Shown here: positions 51,790-60,156 of the stretch, piece after piece
How the letters are laid out: each line of letters begins with the position of its first letter
Position numbering within the stretch: the first letter of the stretch is position 1
NCBI RefSeq assembly: GCF_024746815.1
Contig: NZ_CP080525.1
Coordinates: 4,582,501-4,646,500, forward strand
Direction of reading: 5' to 3'
DNA length: 64,000 nt
Source of the DNA: Mesorhizobium sp. AR07
GTDB taxonomy: Bacteria; Pseudomonadota; Alphaproteobacteria; Rhizobiales; Rhizobiaceae
Notes under the pieces: generated by a model
Databases searched by the model: none
Told to the model about the DNA's origin: nothing
The model's input: the letters and a program-made list of their open reading frames with translations, nothing else
Translations under genes and position numbers: made by a program

Positions 51790-51866
<77 letters not shown>

Positions 51867-52177
51867 CTTCAGGATCGGCGATCCGGAAAACGAACCAGCC
51901 GGTGAACCGGCCAGCCACGGCTTCTTAGCGGAAGCCGGCGCGGGCTTCAACGGCCAATTGGTGATTGGCGCAGCGACTTGGCTCGGTGCGTCCAGGCTCC
52001 CGACCATGAGGTTCGCGCCGCGTCCGGCCCTTCGCAGGCTCCCTGCCCTTCGGGCGGTCAGCCCCTTTAAAAGGTCCACTGGACCTTTTAATCCGCCCGA
52101 GGGCGGACCGGGCTCTTCACCATTCGTCGTTCGAAAAGCCAAGCTGTTGGCTTTTCGTCCGCTGCCACTCTCACCTC
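51867..52177. repeat. Intergenic region with a 25-bp perfect palindrome
   Basis: This 311-bp gap holds no gene. At 52067-52091 a perfect AT-rich palindrome (TTAAAAGGTCCA, one base, TGGACCTTTTAA) is enclosed by CGGGCGG (52051-52057) and CCGCCCG (52093-52099). A neighbouring segment, 52106-52140 (ACCGGG, TCTTCACC, CGTTCGAA), is similar to 53436-53470. These look like rhizobial extragenic repeats. Confidence 0.65.
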
Positions 52178-53101
52178 TCACTGTGCCGCCTCACTCTTCA
52201 CCGCCCTCGCCTTGCGCGGCGCCCGCTTCGGCTTCTTGGCGCCGGTCAGCTCGTGCATGGCGTCGAGCTGCATTTGCTGCATTTCGGCCAGCCGCGTCCA
52301 TTGGCGCGAGATGAGGTAGTCGAGCTTCTCATGCAGGTGCCGCACTTCGAGCTCGGCCTTGAGGTTGACCCGGTAGTCGTTGAAGGAGCGCAGGCGGTCC
52401 TTGGACTCCTGCCGCCTCTGGCTCATCATGATGATCGGCGCCTGGATGGCGGCGATGCAGGAGAGCAGCAGGTTGAGCAGGATGAAGGGGTAGGGGTCGA
52501 AGGCGCTCACCGTGCCCTCGATGAGATTGATGCCGATCCACACCAGCAGCACGCTGCCGAACGAGATCAGGAACCACCAGCTGCCGCCGAAGGAAGCCAT
52601 GTTGTCGGAGACGCGGTCGGCAAACGTTCGGTGCTCCTCGAACTCCTCCTCGCTGTTTTCGGAAATGGTGTCTTGTCTGGCGATGCTTTCGACCACCTGC
52701 CGGTCGAGCTCGGAGAATTCGCCGTGCTCCTGCTGGAGCAGCTCCTCCATGTAGCGCATGCGGTAGCGGCCGAGCTCCGCGCGGGTGATGCGGGCGCCGG
52801 GCGGCAGGTCCGGATGATCGGCGCGGATGCGGTCGGAGAGGCTCGGGCGCAGCGTGTCGATGCGAACCAGGTCGCGCTTGCGGAATTTCCGGCCTGATAT
52901 CGCCGATGGTTTTTTCTTGGCCTTGCCGCGGTGGGCGCCCGGGCCGGATGGTTCCGAGTCCGGCACGTCGGGCGTTTCGAGGTGCTCGTCCGAGCTTTGA
53001 TCGGCCTCGTTCTGGCCGATGGTCGGCGCCTCGAAATATTCGCCGCCGCTGTCGTTCTGGTTGTCTGCCGCCTGCTCGGGCGCCTTGGGGACGGTGCTCA
53101 T
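52178..53101 (-). CDS. DUF1003 domain-containing membrane protein
   Basis: This protein of 307 aa has an acidic, disordered N-terminus (about residues 1-75), a basic linker, and then the DUF1003 core: ADRVSDNMASFGGSWWFLIS, with two membrane helices (about 190-215 and 225-245), YPFILLNLLLSCIAAIQAPI and IMMSQRRQ, followed by a coiled-coil and a Lys/Ala-rich tail (KKPKRAPRKARAVK). ATG 53101 is chosen because the upstream open frame is Arg-rich and not family-like. Function unknown. Usually annotated as a cyclic-nucleotide- or stress-linked membrane protein. Confidence 0.88.
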   Translation of the reverse strand: MSTVPKAPEQAADNQNDSGGEYFEAPTIGQNEADQSSDEHLETPDVPDSEPSGPGAHRGKAKKKPSAISGRKFRKRDLVRIDTLRPSLSDRIRADHPDLPPGARITRAELGRYRMRYMEELLQQEHGEFSELDRQVVESIARQDTISENSEEEFEEHRTFADRVSDNMASFGGSWWFLISFGSVLLVWIGINLIEGTVSAFDPYPFILLNLLLSCIAAIQAPIIMMSQRRQESKDRLRSFNDYRVNLKAELEVRHLHEKLDYLISRQWTRLAEMQQMQLDAMHELTGAKKPKRAPRKARAVKSEAAQ

Positions 53102-53482
53102 GGTGCGGGCTCCTGCTGTGACGCTTCTACGCCTATGCCGCAAGATCGCCAGCATCGCGACGAATTTCGCAGCAATACAAGTCTTTTTGATCGATGCGCA
53201 GCGCGATCGATGCCGAGGGCGGGCTCTAGCAGCGGTTCGCAAGCTCATCGCGGCGGACCATAAATCACATCCGAGATTGGCCGAAGCTGCCCAACTTCAT
53301 CATCCTCGGGTCTGCGTCGCTTCGCTCCTTACTCCGCCCGTGGATGACGAAGTGAGGGGTGTTTGCGCCAATCGGCAAGCCATGCGGTCCGTTACCGCAA
53401 GCGACCCAAACTGGGCCTCTCGGTCCGCATGAGAGCGAACCGGGTCTTCACCGGTCATCGTTCGAAGCCCCAGCCGTTGGCC
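53102..53482. repeat. Intergenic region with imperfect inverted repeat
   Basis: This 381-bp gap has no gene. Arms at 53295-53310 and 53337-53352 (16 bases, two mismatches; core CATCC and GGATG) form an imperfect hairpin of a type common between rhizobial genes. A segment at 53436-53470 resembles 52106-52140. Confidence 0.55.
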
Positions 53483-54382
53483 TCACTGCTGCTGCGCGAA
53501 CATCAGTCTTGTCTTGGTGGCATCCATCGTCGGCGACAGGCTGCGCTGGATCAGCGCCTCGACATGGTCGTTGCGCTGGCGGGCGCTGTCGGCGCCCATC
53601 ACCACCACCACCAGCTGGCGGCCGTCGGCGTCGTAGGAGGTGACGATGTTGAAGCCGGAAGCCCTGATGTAGCCGGTCTTGATGCCGTTTACGCCGCGCA
53701 CGCGGCCGAGCATGTCGTTGTGGCCGCGCACCAGTCTGCCGCGAAACATGAAATCGCTTTCGGAGAAATAGTGGAAATGCTGCGGGAAGCGGGAATGCAG
53801 CGCCATGCCGAGCACCGCCATGTCGCGCGCCGAGGTGTGCTGGTCGTCGTCGGGCAGGCCGGACGCGTTGCGGAACACGGTGCTCATCATGCCGAGCTGG
53901 CGCGCCTTGGCGGTCATCATGCCGGCAAACTGCTCCTCTGAGCCGCCGAGATATTCGCCAACCGCCACCGCCACGTCATTGGCCGACCTGACGACGATGG
54001 CGCGGATCGCCGAATCGACGTCGATGGTCTCGCCGCGCCGGAACCGCATCTTGGTCGGCGGCTGCGATGCGGCATGATCCGACACCGGGATCTGCGTTTG
54101 CTTGGTGACGCGGCCGGAGTCCATCGCCTCGAACAGCAGATACAGCGTCATCATCTTGGTCAGCGACGCCGGATAGCGCTGCGCCGTCGAGTTCACCTCG
54201 AACAGCGTCTTGCCGCTCTTGGCGTCAACGACGATCGCCGCGTATTTCTGCGGCGGCGCCGGCACCGCCAGCACGGCATCGGGCGGCGTCGTGGTCGTAC
54301 AGCCGGCAACCAGCAGCAACAGGCCAAGGGCCACGAAAAGTCTCTGGATGAGCGGAAGGGAACGCGGGTTGGACAAGGGCAA
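53483..54382 (-). CDS. D-alanyl-D-alanine carboxypeptidase family lipoprotein (peptidase S11)
   Basis: This protein of about 299 aa trims the terminal D-Ala from peptidoglycan stem peptides. The signal ends in a lipobox (LLLVAGC, Cys28), so it is membrane-anchored. All three active-site motifs are present: SLTK (Ser73, Lys76), SAN (133-135) and KTG (235-237). The C-terminal dimerisation domain of PBP5-type enzymes is absent, which makes it a short S11 protein. The start is TTG 54382, because no ATG lies near the signal; the exact start is uncertain. Confidence 0.9.
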   Translation of the reverse strand: MPLSNPRSLPLIQRLFVALGLLLLVAGCTTTTPPDAVLAVPAPPQKYAAIVVDAKSGKTLFEVNSTAQRYPASLTKMMTLYLLFEAMDSGRVTKQTQIPVSDHAASQPPTKMRFRRGETIDVDSAIRAIVVRSANDVAVAVGEYLGGSEEQFAGMMTAKARQLGMMSTVFRNASGLPDDDQHTSARDMAVLGMALHSRFPQHFHYFSESDFMFRGRLVRGHNDMLGRVRGVNGIKTGYIRASGFNIVTSYDADGRQLVVVVMGADSARQRNDHVEALIQRSLSPTMDATKTRLMFAQQQ

Positions 54383-54498
54383 GACTGTTCTGGCGATGCT
54401 GTTGCTGAGATGAGGCGAAGCTAACGTAACCCGCCAGCTGCGTCCATTTGGTTAATGGGGGTCATACCCAGGATTGTCGTGCAGTGCAGGACTTGGTT

Positions 54499-54677
54499 CC
54501 TCGCCCCCACAAAGTGGGGGAGAGGTGGCCGCGAAGCGGACGGAGAGGGGGCTTCATAAGGCGCCATTCGGCGAACGAAAAGTCTCGGATCATCTGTCCC
54601 GACAACATTCTACGAATACCCCCTCTCCGTCTCGGCTTCGCCGAGCCACCTCTCCCCCGCCCTTGGCGGGGGCGAGG
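54499..54677. repeat. Paired inverted intergenic repeat, second family
   Basis: Arms of about 55 bp (54499-54553 and 54619-54677) are inverted relative to each other and share CTCGCCCC, GGGGGAGAGGTGG and GGAGAGGGGG cores. Each arm has an internal hairpin. This is a family different from the one at 54861, and both are typical of rhizobial intergenic DNA. Confidence 0.75.
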
Positions 54678-54860
54678 AAGTCAAGCTTGTCCCCGCCGTG
54701 AAATCGCCCGTTTCCTGTCTCTTCTTGCCAAAGTCGTGTTTCCTGTGGGAAGGGGCGTGGCATCTGGCGGCTTGGTCACCTACACCGATGATACCAAATC
54801 GCCGGTGCGGGAATACAAGCGGCAGTAGGTCAGGTAGAGATTTGCCTCGCCCGGCGTTTG

Positions 54861-55041
54861 CGCCGCCCCTCACCTGCCTGTCGGCACCCTCTCCCCGTAT
54901 AGTGACGGGGAGAGGGGACGCTTTCGTCAACGGTTTCGCCAATCATCAGCGTTGCAGAAAGAGCGCCAACGTTGCGGCCAGATCCCTTCTCCCCGTCACT
55001 ATACGGGGTAAAGGTGCCGACAGGCAGGTGAGGGGCGGCGC
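54861..55041. repeat. Paired inverted rhizobial intergenic repeat (RIME-like), copy 2
   Basis: It has the same arm sequence and head-to-head arrangement as 6353-6530: arms at about 54861-54916 and 54985-55041, each with the CTCCCCGT/ACGGGGAG hairpin and a CGCCCCTCA end. The spacer is 68 bp here and 63 bp in copy 1. Confidence 0.8.
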
Positions 55042-55173
55042 CGACTGTCAACGATTGACCTCTTCCACCTCACTCTTCCTTCCCGCTCTGCCCGATGCAA
55101 AATGCCGATCGCGATGCTTGCGCAACCTTCACGGAGCAGGTTTGTTCGCACCACAAGAATCAACAGGTGCGCA

Positions 55174-56277
55174 ATGAATACGATCACCATCAAGGCCAAA
55201 GGCATTTCGGTTTCGCTCGATCTCACGGTCGGCCATCTCGCCGACATGGTCGTCGACGGCGGCGGGCGCCAGCTGAGGCCGCTGCACCGCGCACCCTGGA
55301 TCGACGAGGCGCGCGAGACGCTGCCGAAAGATCTGCCCGAGGGCACCGTACGCCTGTCCGGCGACTTCCTCTGCGCGCCGTTCTCGCGCAGCGATGTCGA
55401 GGACGCGCCGCTGCATGGCTGGCCGGCCAACAGCGCCTGGGATGTGGTCGACAGCAAGGCGACGGGAGATGGCTGGCAAGCGGTCTTCCGTTTGCGGCAC
55501 ACGGTGATGGGCGCGACGGTCGACAAGATCCTCACCCTGCGCAACGATCATCCCTTCCTCTACCAGGAACATGTGTTTTCCGGCGGCCATGGCGCGATCT
55601 CGGTCGCCCATCACCCGATGACGGCGATGACGGGCGGCGGCCGGCTGGCCTTTTCGCCGAAGCGGTTTGCCGCGACGCTGGACGATCCGCTGGAACCTGA
55701 TCCCGCACGCGGCCGCTTCCTGCTGGCCTATCCGGCGCGGTCCACCGATCTCACCCGTTTTCCCGCCGCCGGCGGCGGCACGCTCGACCTGACGGACTAT
55801 CGCATGGGTGACCATCGCGAGGATTTTATCACGCTGGTCGAGGCGGATCATGGCGGGCCGGGCTGGACGGCACTGGCGCGCCAGGCCGAAGACGATCTGG
55901 TGCTGGTGCTGAAGAACCCGGCCGAACTGCCGATCACCATGCTGTGGCTCAGCAATGCCGGGCGCGACTATGCGCCCTGGAGCGGCCGCCACCGCGGCGT
56001 ACTCGGCATCGAGGACGGCCGCGCTTCCGTCGGTCATGCAGCGTCGATCGGTGACAACTGGCTGAAGCGCGAAGGGGTAGTGACCGCCTTTGCGCTCGGC
56101 GAAGACCACGGCTTCTCCTTTCGCCATGTCATCGGCGCGATGCCCCTGACCGGCGGCGAGCCGCCACAGGAGGTGACGACGGTGAGCGGCCGCATGCGGC
56201 TGGCAGCCGGCGGCTCGACATGGGAGGTCCCCTTCGACAGCGATTTCTTGCGTATTGGCGAGCCGGTGCCGGCCTGA
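55174..56277 (+). CDS. Aldose epimerase (galactose mutarotase)-like protein
   Basis: This beta-sandwich protein of 367 aa resembles carbohydrate mutarotases. The N-terminal region is ISVSLDLTVGHLADMVVDGGGRQ, with HRAPW after it, and central FLYQEHVFSGGHGAISVAHHP has the His cluster expected of the active site. No signal peptide is seen. ATG 55174 (MNTITIKAKG) is chosen over an upstream in-frame ATG inside unrelated sequence. It may be cotranscribed with the P-loop kinase 168 bp downstream, which would fit sugar metabolism. Substrate unknown. Confidence 0.6.
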   Translation: MNTITIKAKGISVSLDLTVGHLADMVVDGGGRQLRPLHRAPWIDEARETLPKDLPEGTVRLSGDFLCAPFSRSDVEDAPLHGWPANSAWDVVDSKATGDGWQAVFRLRHTVMGATVDKILTLRNDHPFLYQEHVFSGGHGAISVAHHPMTAMTGGGRLAFSPKRFAATLDDPLEPDPARGRFLLAYPARSTDLTRFPAAGGGTLDLTDYRMGDHREDFITLVEADHGGPGWTALARQAEDDLVLVLKNPAELPITMLWLSNAGRDYAPWSGRHRGVLGIEDGRASVGHAASIGDNWLKREGVVTAFALGEDHGFSFRHVIGAMPLTGGEPPQEVTTVSGRMRLAAGGSTWEVPFDSDFLRIGEPVPA

Positions 56278-56444
56278 ACGGACGGTTCCCTGGGCATCGC
56301 TCCAATTTGCCATTCACACTTGCAGGCGCCAACTTCGACAACTGGTCGCCCCCGATTGTGCAAATCGCGGTTTGAAATTTCGGCCAACTGCCGACAAGAT
56401 GCGGTGCGAATTATCCGCTGATCATTCAGGCAAGTGAGGCTCTC

Positions 56445-57065
56445 ATGTCCGAAATCGCCCATCTCGCCGCCACCATCTTCAAGCGAGCGGGCAAGGCGCC
56501 GCGTTTCATTGTCGCCATTGCCGGCCCGCCGGGCGCCGGAAAGTCGACACTGTCGGCTGGCCTGCATGACCTGCTGCCGGAAGGTGCGGCGGAAGTCGTG
56601 CCGATGGACGGCTTCCATTATGACGACGTCGTGCTGGAGCGGCGCGGCCTGCGCGCGCGCAAGGGTGCGCCGGAAACCTTCGACTTCGCCGGCTTCGAAA
56701 TCCTGTTGAAGCGCATCCGGGCCGGTGAACCCGACATCGCCATCCCGGTCTTCGACCGCGGCATGGAACTGTCGCGCGCCGCCGCCTCGATCGTCGCCGC
56801 CGAGACCAAATTCATTTTGGTCGAGGGCAATTACCTGCTGCTCGACGAGGAACCTTGGTCGCGGCTGGCGCCGCTGTTCGATTTCTCGATCTTCGTCGAC
56901 GTGCCGCGCGATGAACTCGAGCGCCGGCTGCTCGAGCGCTGGCATGGGCATGGCCGCCCAGACGCGGATGCGCGCGCCTGGATCGCCTCCAACGACATGC
57001 CCAACATCGACCGCGTGCTTGCCCGCCGCCGGGCCGCCGATCTGGTGATCGGGGATTCCGCTTGA
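56445..57065 (+). CDS. Nucleoside/nucleotide kinase family protein (FrcK/uridine-kinase-like)
   Basis: This P-loop phosphotransferase has 206 aa. Walker A GPPGAGKST is at residues 27-35, followed by VPMDGFHYDD (metal/base region) and VEGNYLLLDEEPW, a hallmark of the group that includes the fructose-cluster kinase FrcK of Sinorhizobium and pantothenate/uridine kinases. The lid-type Arg residues are in ERRLLERWHGHG. The exact substrate is uncertain. It stands between a mutarotase-like gene and an EcfG-driven gene. Confidence 0.8.
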   Translation: MSEIAHLAATIFKRAGKAPRFIVAIAGPPGAGKSTLSAGLHDLLPEGAAEVVPMDGFHYDDVVLERRGLRARKGAPETFDFAGFEILLKRIRAGEPDIAIPVFDRGMELSRAAASIVAAETKFILVEGNYLLLDEEPWSRLAPLFDFSIFVDVPRDELERRLLERWHGHGRPDADARAWIASNDMPNIDRVLARRRAADLVIGDSA

Positions 57066-57084
57066 TTCTAAGGATTCTCCAAGG

Positions 57085-57109
57085 GGAACCTTAAGACTTT
57101 CAGGTCGTT
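57085..57109 (+). promoter_or_regulatory. EcfG-type general-stress promoter
   Basis: GGAAC at 57085-57089 and CGTT at 57106-57109, separated by 16 bases, match the alphaproteobacterial EcfG (sigma factor for the general stress response) consensus exactly. The ATG of the next gene is 43 bases downstream. Confidence 0.8.
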
Positions 57110-57151
57110 ATCCCCGACAAGGCAATTCTGCCAGAAGAGGGATTCCGTCCG

Positions 57152-57499
57152 ATGGCACAAAAGGCAAGAAAGCCCACGCCCGTCAAGGGCAAGGCAACCC
57201 AAGCGAAGACAGGCGCTGGTCCGGCAATCGCCGAGCGTTCAAAGGACGCCAAGCCGGCCTTCGGCAAGGCGGCGCCGAAGAAAGTGGTGCCGGCAACGGC
57301 GAAAGCCGAGCCGAAAGCCGCAAAAGCCAGAAAGCCGGTCAACGCCGACAACTCGTTGGCGGGCAGCGCCATGCGCACCGTCAAGGCGGCCGCCAATGTC
57401 GCTGCAGGCGCCGTCGTCGTCGCGGCCAGGGGAACTGTATCGCTTGCAGCCTCGGTCATGGGCAAAGGCGGTTCGAAAGCCAAGGCGAAGGCCAAGTAG
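57152..57499 (+). CDS. Lys/Ala-rich histone-H1-like small protein, stress-regulated
   Basis: This basic protein of 115 aa is built from Ala-Lys-Pro repeats (KARKPTPVKGKATQAK, PKAAKARKPV) and ends in KAKAKAK, with a hydrophobic Ala-rich patch at about residues 72-105. It resembles bacterial H1-like DNA-binding tails, but no folded domain is visible. It probably binds nucleic acid (inference). A perfect EcfG promoter lies upstream, so induction in the general stress response is expected. A rhizobial palindrome follows the gene. Confidence 0.7.
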   Translation: MAQKARKPTPVKGKATQAKTGAGPAIAERSKDAKPAFGKAAPKKVVPATAKAEPKAAKARKPVNADNSLAGSAMRTVKAAANVAAGAVVVAARGTVSLAASVMGKGGSKAKAKAK

Positions 57500-57530
57500 C
57501 CCGCGTCTGTCGAGGACTTTAATCCTTTTT

Positions 57531-57573
57531 GCATGTCGTTCCCCCAAAACCGGGCCACTTTTGGGCGACATGC
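57531..57573. repeat. Rhizobial palindromic repeat / bidirectional terminator
   Basis: GCATGTCG (57531-57538) and CGACATGC (57566-57573) enclose an inner stem CCCAAAA/TTTTGGG. The element lies between two convergent genes, 32 bp after one stop and 16 bp before the other. I recognise the same sequence type from many rhizobial intergenic regions. It probably ends transcription in both directions. Confidence 0.75.
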
Positions 57574-57588
57574 ACTGCCGGTTTTAAC

Positions 57589-58293
57589 TCAGCCCCTCGC
57601 CGGAATGGTCAGGCCCTTCTGCACCGCCGGCCGCGCCAGACCACGTTCCAGCCACGCTCCCACATTGGCGAAATCATCGAAGCCGACGAGTTCGCGCGCC
57701 TCGTAGAAGCCGATCAGGTTGCGCACCCAGCCGAGCAGCGAGATGTCGGCGATGGTGTAGTCATTGCCCATGATCCACTTGCGGCCCTTCAACCTGCCGT
57801 CGAGCACACCGATCAGCCGCCGCGATTCATCGCGATAACGCTCCAGCGGCCGCTTGTCGGCGATCTCGCGGCCGGCGAATTTGTGGAAAAAGCCGAGCTG
57901 GCCGAACATCGGCCCGACCGAGGCCATCTGGAAGAACACCCACTGGATCGTCTCGTAGCGCCGCGCCGCGTCCACGGGCATGAGCAGGCCGGTCTTTTCG
58001 GCGAGGTAGAGCAGGATGGCCCCGGATTCGAACAGGCCGATCGGCTTGCCGTCCGGACCGTTCGGATCGATGATTGCCGGTATCTTGCCGTTGGGATTGA
58101 GCGACAGGAACTCCGGCGTCCAGCTCTCGTTCTTGCTGATGTTGACGGGATGCGGCTCGTAGGGCAGGCCGAGTTCTTCCAGGGCGATCGAAACCTTCAC
58201 CCCGTTCGGCGTTGGAGCCGAATAAAGCTGGATCTGGTCGGGATGCCTGGCCGGCCAGCGCGTTGCGATCGGAAAGGCGGACAGATCGGCCAT
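57589..58293 (-). CDS. Glutathione S-transferase family protein (YfcG/YghU-like)
   Basis: This protein of 234 aa has an N-terminal thioredoxin-fold domain (IQLYSAPTPNGVKVSIALEE, GKIPAIIDP and FESGAILLYLAEK, which binds the glutathione gamma-Glu) and a C-terminal helical domain (MGNDYTIADISLLGWV). The Asn-Gly after the first strand places it with the Nu-class disulfide-bond oxidoreductases YfcG/YghU, which reduce disulfides with glutathione. ATG 58293 is chosen; the longer open frame upstream is not GST-like. Confidence 0.9.
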   Translation of the reverse strand: MADLSAFPIATRWPARHPDQIQLYSAPTPNGVKVSIALEELGLPYEPHPVNISKNESWTPEFLSLNPNGKIPAIIDPNGPDGKPIGLFESGAILLYLAEKTGLLMPVDAARRYETIQWVFFQMASVGPMFGQLGFFHKFAGREIADKRPLERYRDESRRLIGVLDGRLKGRKWIMGNDYTIADISLLGWVRNLIGFYEARELVGFDDFANVGAWLERGLARPAVQKGLTIPARG

Positions 58294-58474
58294 GGAAAAC
58301 TCCTGAATGGGGATTCGCGCCGAAAAGCGCGGGGTTTGGCGGGTCCACAAAGGATTAGGCGCGCGGCCGATGCTGATCAATATGGCGCTGACAAGTTTCG
58401 CCGTGCACGGACAATCAACGGAATCGGATGGCCCGCCAGAACCGCCCGGGGCAGGTGGTAACCGCCGCTCGGGA

Positions 58475-59683
58475 CTAAACCGCCTTGAAGGCCAGCACCG
58501 CATTGGTGCCGCCGAACGCGAAGCCATTGCTGATGGCGGCGCGCACCTTGCGTTCACGTGCCACATTCGGCGTGACGTCGAGGTCGCAATCGGGGTCGGC
58601 TTCACGAAAATTGGCCGTCGGCGGCACGATGCCTTCCCGGATCGCCATCACGCAGGCGATCATCTCCAGCGCGCCCGATGCGCCAAGGCAGTGGGCATGC
58701 ATCGATTTGGTCGACGACACCGACAGCTTGTAGGCGTGGTCGCCGAAGACGCGCTTGATCGCCGCCGTCTCGATCTGGTCGTTGGCCTTGGTGCCGGTGC
58801 CATGGGCATTGAGATAGTCGACATCCTCGGGATTGAACCCGGCATCGGCCAGGCAGGCGCGCATCGCGGCCGTCGGTCCTTCGATGGTCGGCGCGACGAT
58901 GTCGGACGCGTCGGCGGAAAGGCCGGCACCGGCAACTTCCGCAAGGATGGTGGCGCCCCGCGCCATGGCATGCTCGTAGCTTTCCAGCACCGCCATCCCG
59001 GCGCCTTCACCGAGCGACAGGCCTTGGCGATCGGCCGAGAATGGCCGGCAGGTGTCTGGCGCCAATACCCGCAACGCTTCCCAGCCCTTCAGGATACCCC
59101 AGACCAGCGGCGCATCGGTGCCGCCGGCGACCATGACGTCGGCGCGGCCGAGCCTGATCTGGTCGACCGCCGAGGCGATGGCGTGGTTGGATGACGAGCA
59201 GGCCGAGGTGACGCCGAAGACCGGCCCGCGCAGGCCGAGATTCATGCTGACATGGCCGGAGGCCGCACTGGGCATCACCTTCGGCACGGTGAAGATACCG
59301 GCGCGGTTCTTGCCCTCGATCAGGATGGCGCGATAGTTTTCCTCGATCGCTTCCCAGCCGCAGACACCGACGCCGACGACGGTGCCCATCCGGTAGGTGG
59401 AGGCTTCGTCCGAGACCAGGCCGGAGTGCTGCATGGCCTCCCGCGCCGCGATGGTCGCCAGCAGGCTGAAGCGGTCCATCGACACCAATTGCTTGCGGTC
59501 GATGCCGTGATCGGGAAGCGTCTTGATTTCGCAGCCGACCTTGACCTTCAGGTCATGCAGCTGCGGACTGGTGATCTGGCCTATGGCCGAGCGGCCGGCG
59601 CGCATCTCGTTCCAGATCGCGGGCGCGTTGGTGCCGAGCCCGCAAATGCCGCCCATGCCGGTGATGACGACGCGCTGCCGCAT
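58475..59683 (-). CDS. Beta-ketoacyl-ACP synthase, NodE-like
   Basis: This condensing enzyme of 402 aa has the same length as NodE. The catalytic triad is Cys162 (VTSACSSSN), His294 (NAHGTGTKAND) and His331 (SMHAHCLGASG). The N-terminal VVITGMGGICGLGTNAPAIW resembles NodE/FabF. It follows a dedicated acyl carrier protein gene by 5 bp, the nodF-nodE order. No nod box is seen upstream, so this is likely a chromosomal housekeeping homolog making an unusual acyl chain rather than a nodulation gene (inference). Confidence 0.85.
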   Translation of the reverse strand: MRQRVVITGMGGICGLGTNAPAIWNEMRAGRSAIGQITSPQLHDLKVKVGCEIKTLPDHGIDRKQLVSMDRFSLLATIAAREAMQHSGLVSDEASTYRMGTVVGVGVCGWEAIEENYRAILIEGKNRAGIFTVPKVMPSAASGHVSMNLGLRGPVFGVTSACSSSNHAIASAVDQIRLGRADVMVAGGTDAPLVWGILKGWEALRVLAPDTCRPFSADRQGLSLGEGAGMAVLESYEHAMARGATILAEVAGAGLSADASDIVAPTIEGPTAAMRACLADAGFNPEDVDYLNAHGTGTKANDQIETAAIKRVFGDHAYKLSVSSTKSMHAHCLGASGALEMIACVMAIREGIVPPTANFREADPDCDLDVTPNVARERKVRAAISNGFAFGGTNAVLAFKAV

Positions 59684-59688
59684 TCAGG

Positions 59689-59943
59689 TCAGGCTTTTTT
59701 CGCGATCAGCGCGCGAACAGCTTCGACCATATCGCCGACATTCTTCAGATTGCTCCAGGCATCGACCGTGTTCATCTCGATCTCGATGCCATATTCTTCC
59801 TCGAGATCGAAGATGATCTCCGTCAGCTCGAGCGAATGGATACCAAGCGAGGTCAATTCGGTGTTGGTGGTGATTTCTTCGCCGCCCGGCTCGGCATGAG
59901 CCTTGATCTTCGCGATGATATCCGTTGCCAGCTGGTCGGCCAT
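59689..59943 (-). CDS. Acyl carrier protein, NodF-like
   Basis: This acyl carrier protein of 84 aa has the phosphopantetheine site Ser37 in LGIHSLEL, followed by FDLEEEYGIEIEMNTVDAWSNLKNVGDMV, which resembles NodF more than AcpP. The usual Asp of the DSL motif is His here. It is paired with the NodE-like synthase 5 bp downstream. ATG 59943 gives the family length. The upstream region to ureD (213 bp) has no nod box. Confidence 0.85.
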   Translation of the reverse strand: MADQLATDIIAKIKAHAEPGGEEITTNTELTSLGIHSLELTEIIFDLEEEYGIEIEMNTVDAWSNLKNVGDMVEAVRALIAKKA

Positions 59944-60156
59944 TCGGTTCTTCCCCACTATGTCGCGTTTCTCGACGCCAATTGAGCAGCGCCCCTTTTC
60001 TCCTGGTATCAAGCCGCCGTCTTCGCTCTATACCCCCGCCAAGCGCCGCATGACCGTACCAAGGTGGTTCCCTCTATAGAAACCGAAACGTTGTCAAGCA
60101 ACAAGCTATATCGAGCACTATCTCGACAATGCCGCCGGAGTGCTTAACGTGCCGGC

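Larger units (their letters stand above)
54383..55173. other. Repeat-rich intergenic region
   Basis: These 791 bp hold two families of paired inverted repeats (54499-54677 and 54861-55041) and no convincing gene. A plus-strand frame at 54698 runs through the repeats and is not called. Confidence 0.6.

Noticed and set aside
59944..60156. Nod box upstream of the NodF/NodE-like pair
   Set aside because: The region was read on both strands and contains no nod-box-like sequence.
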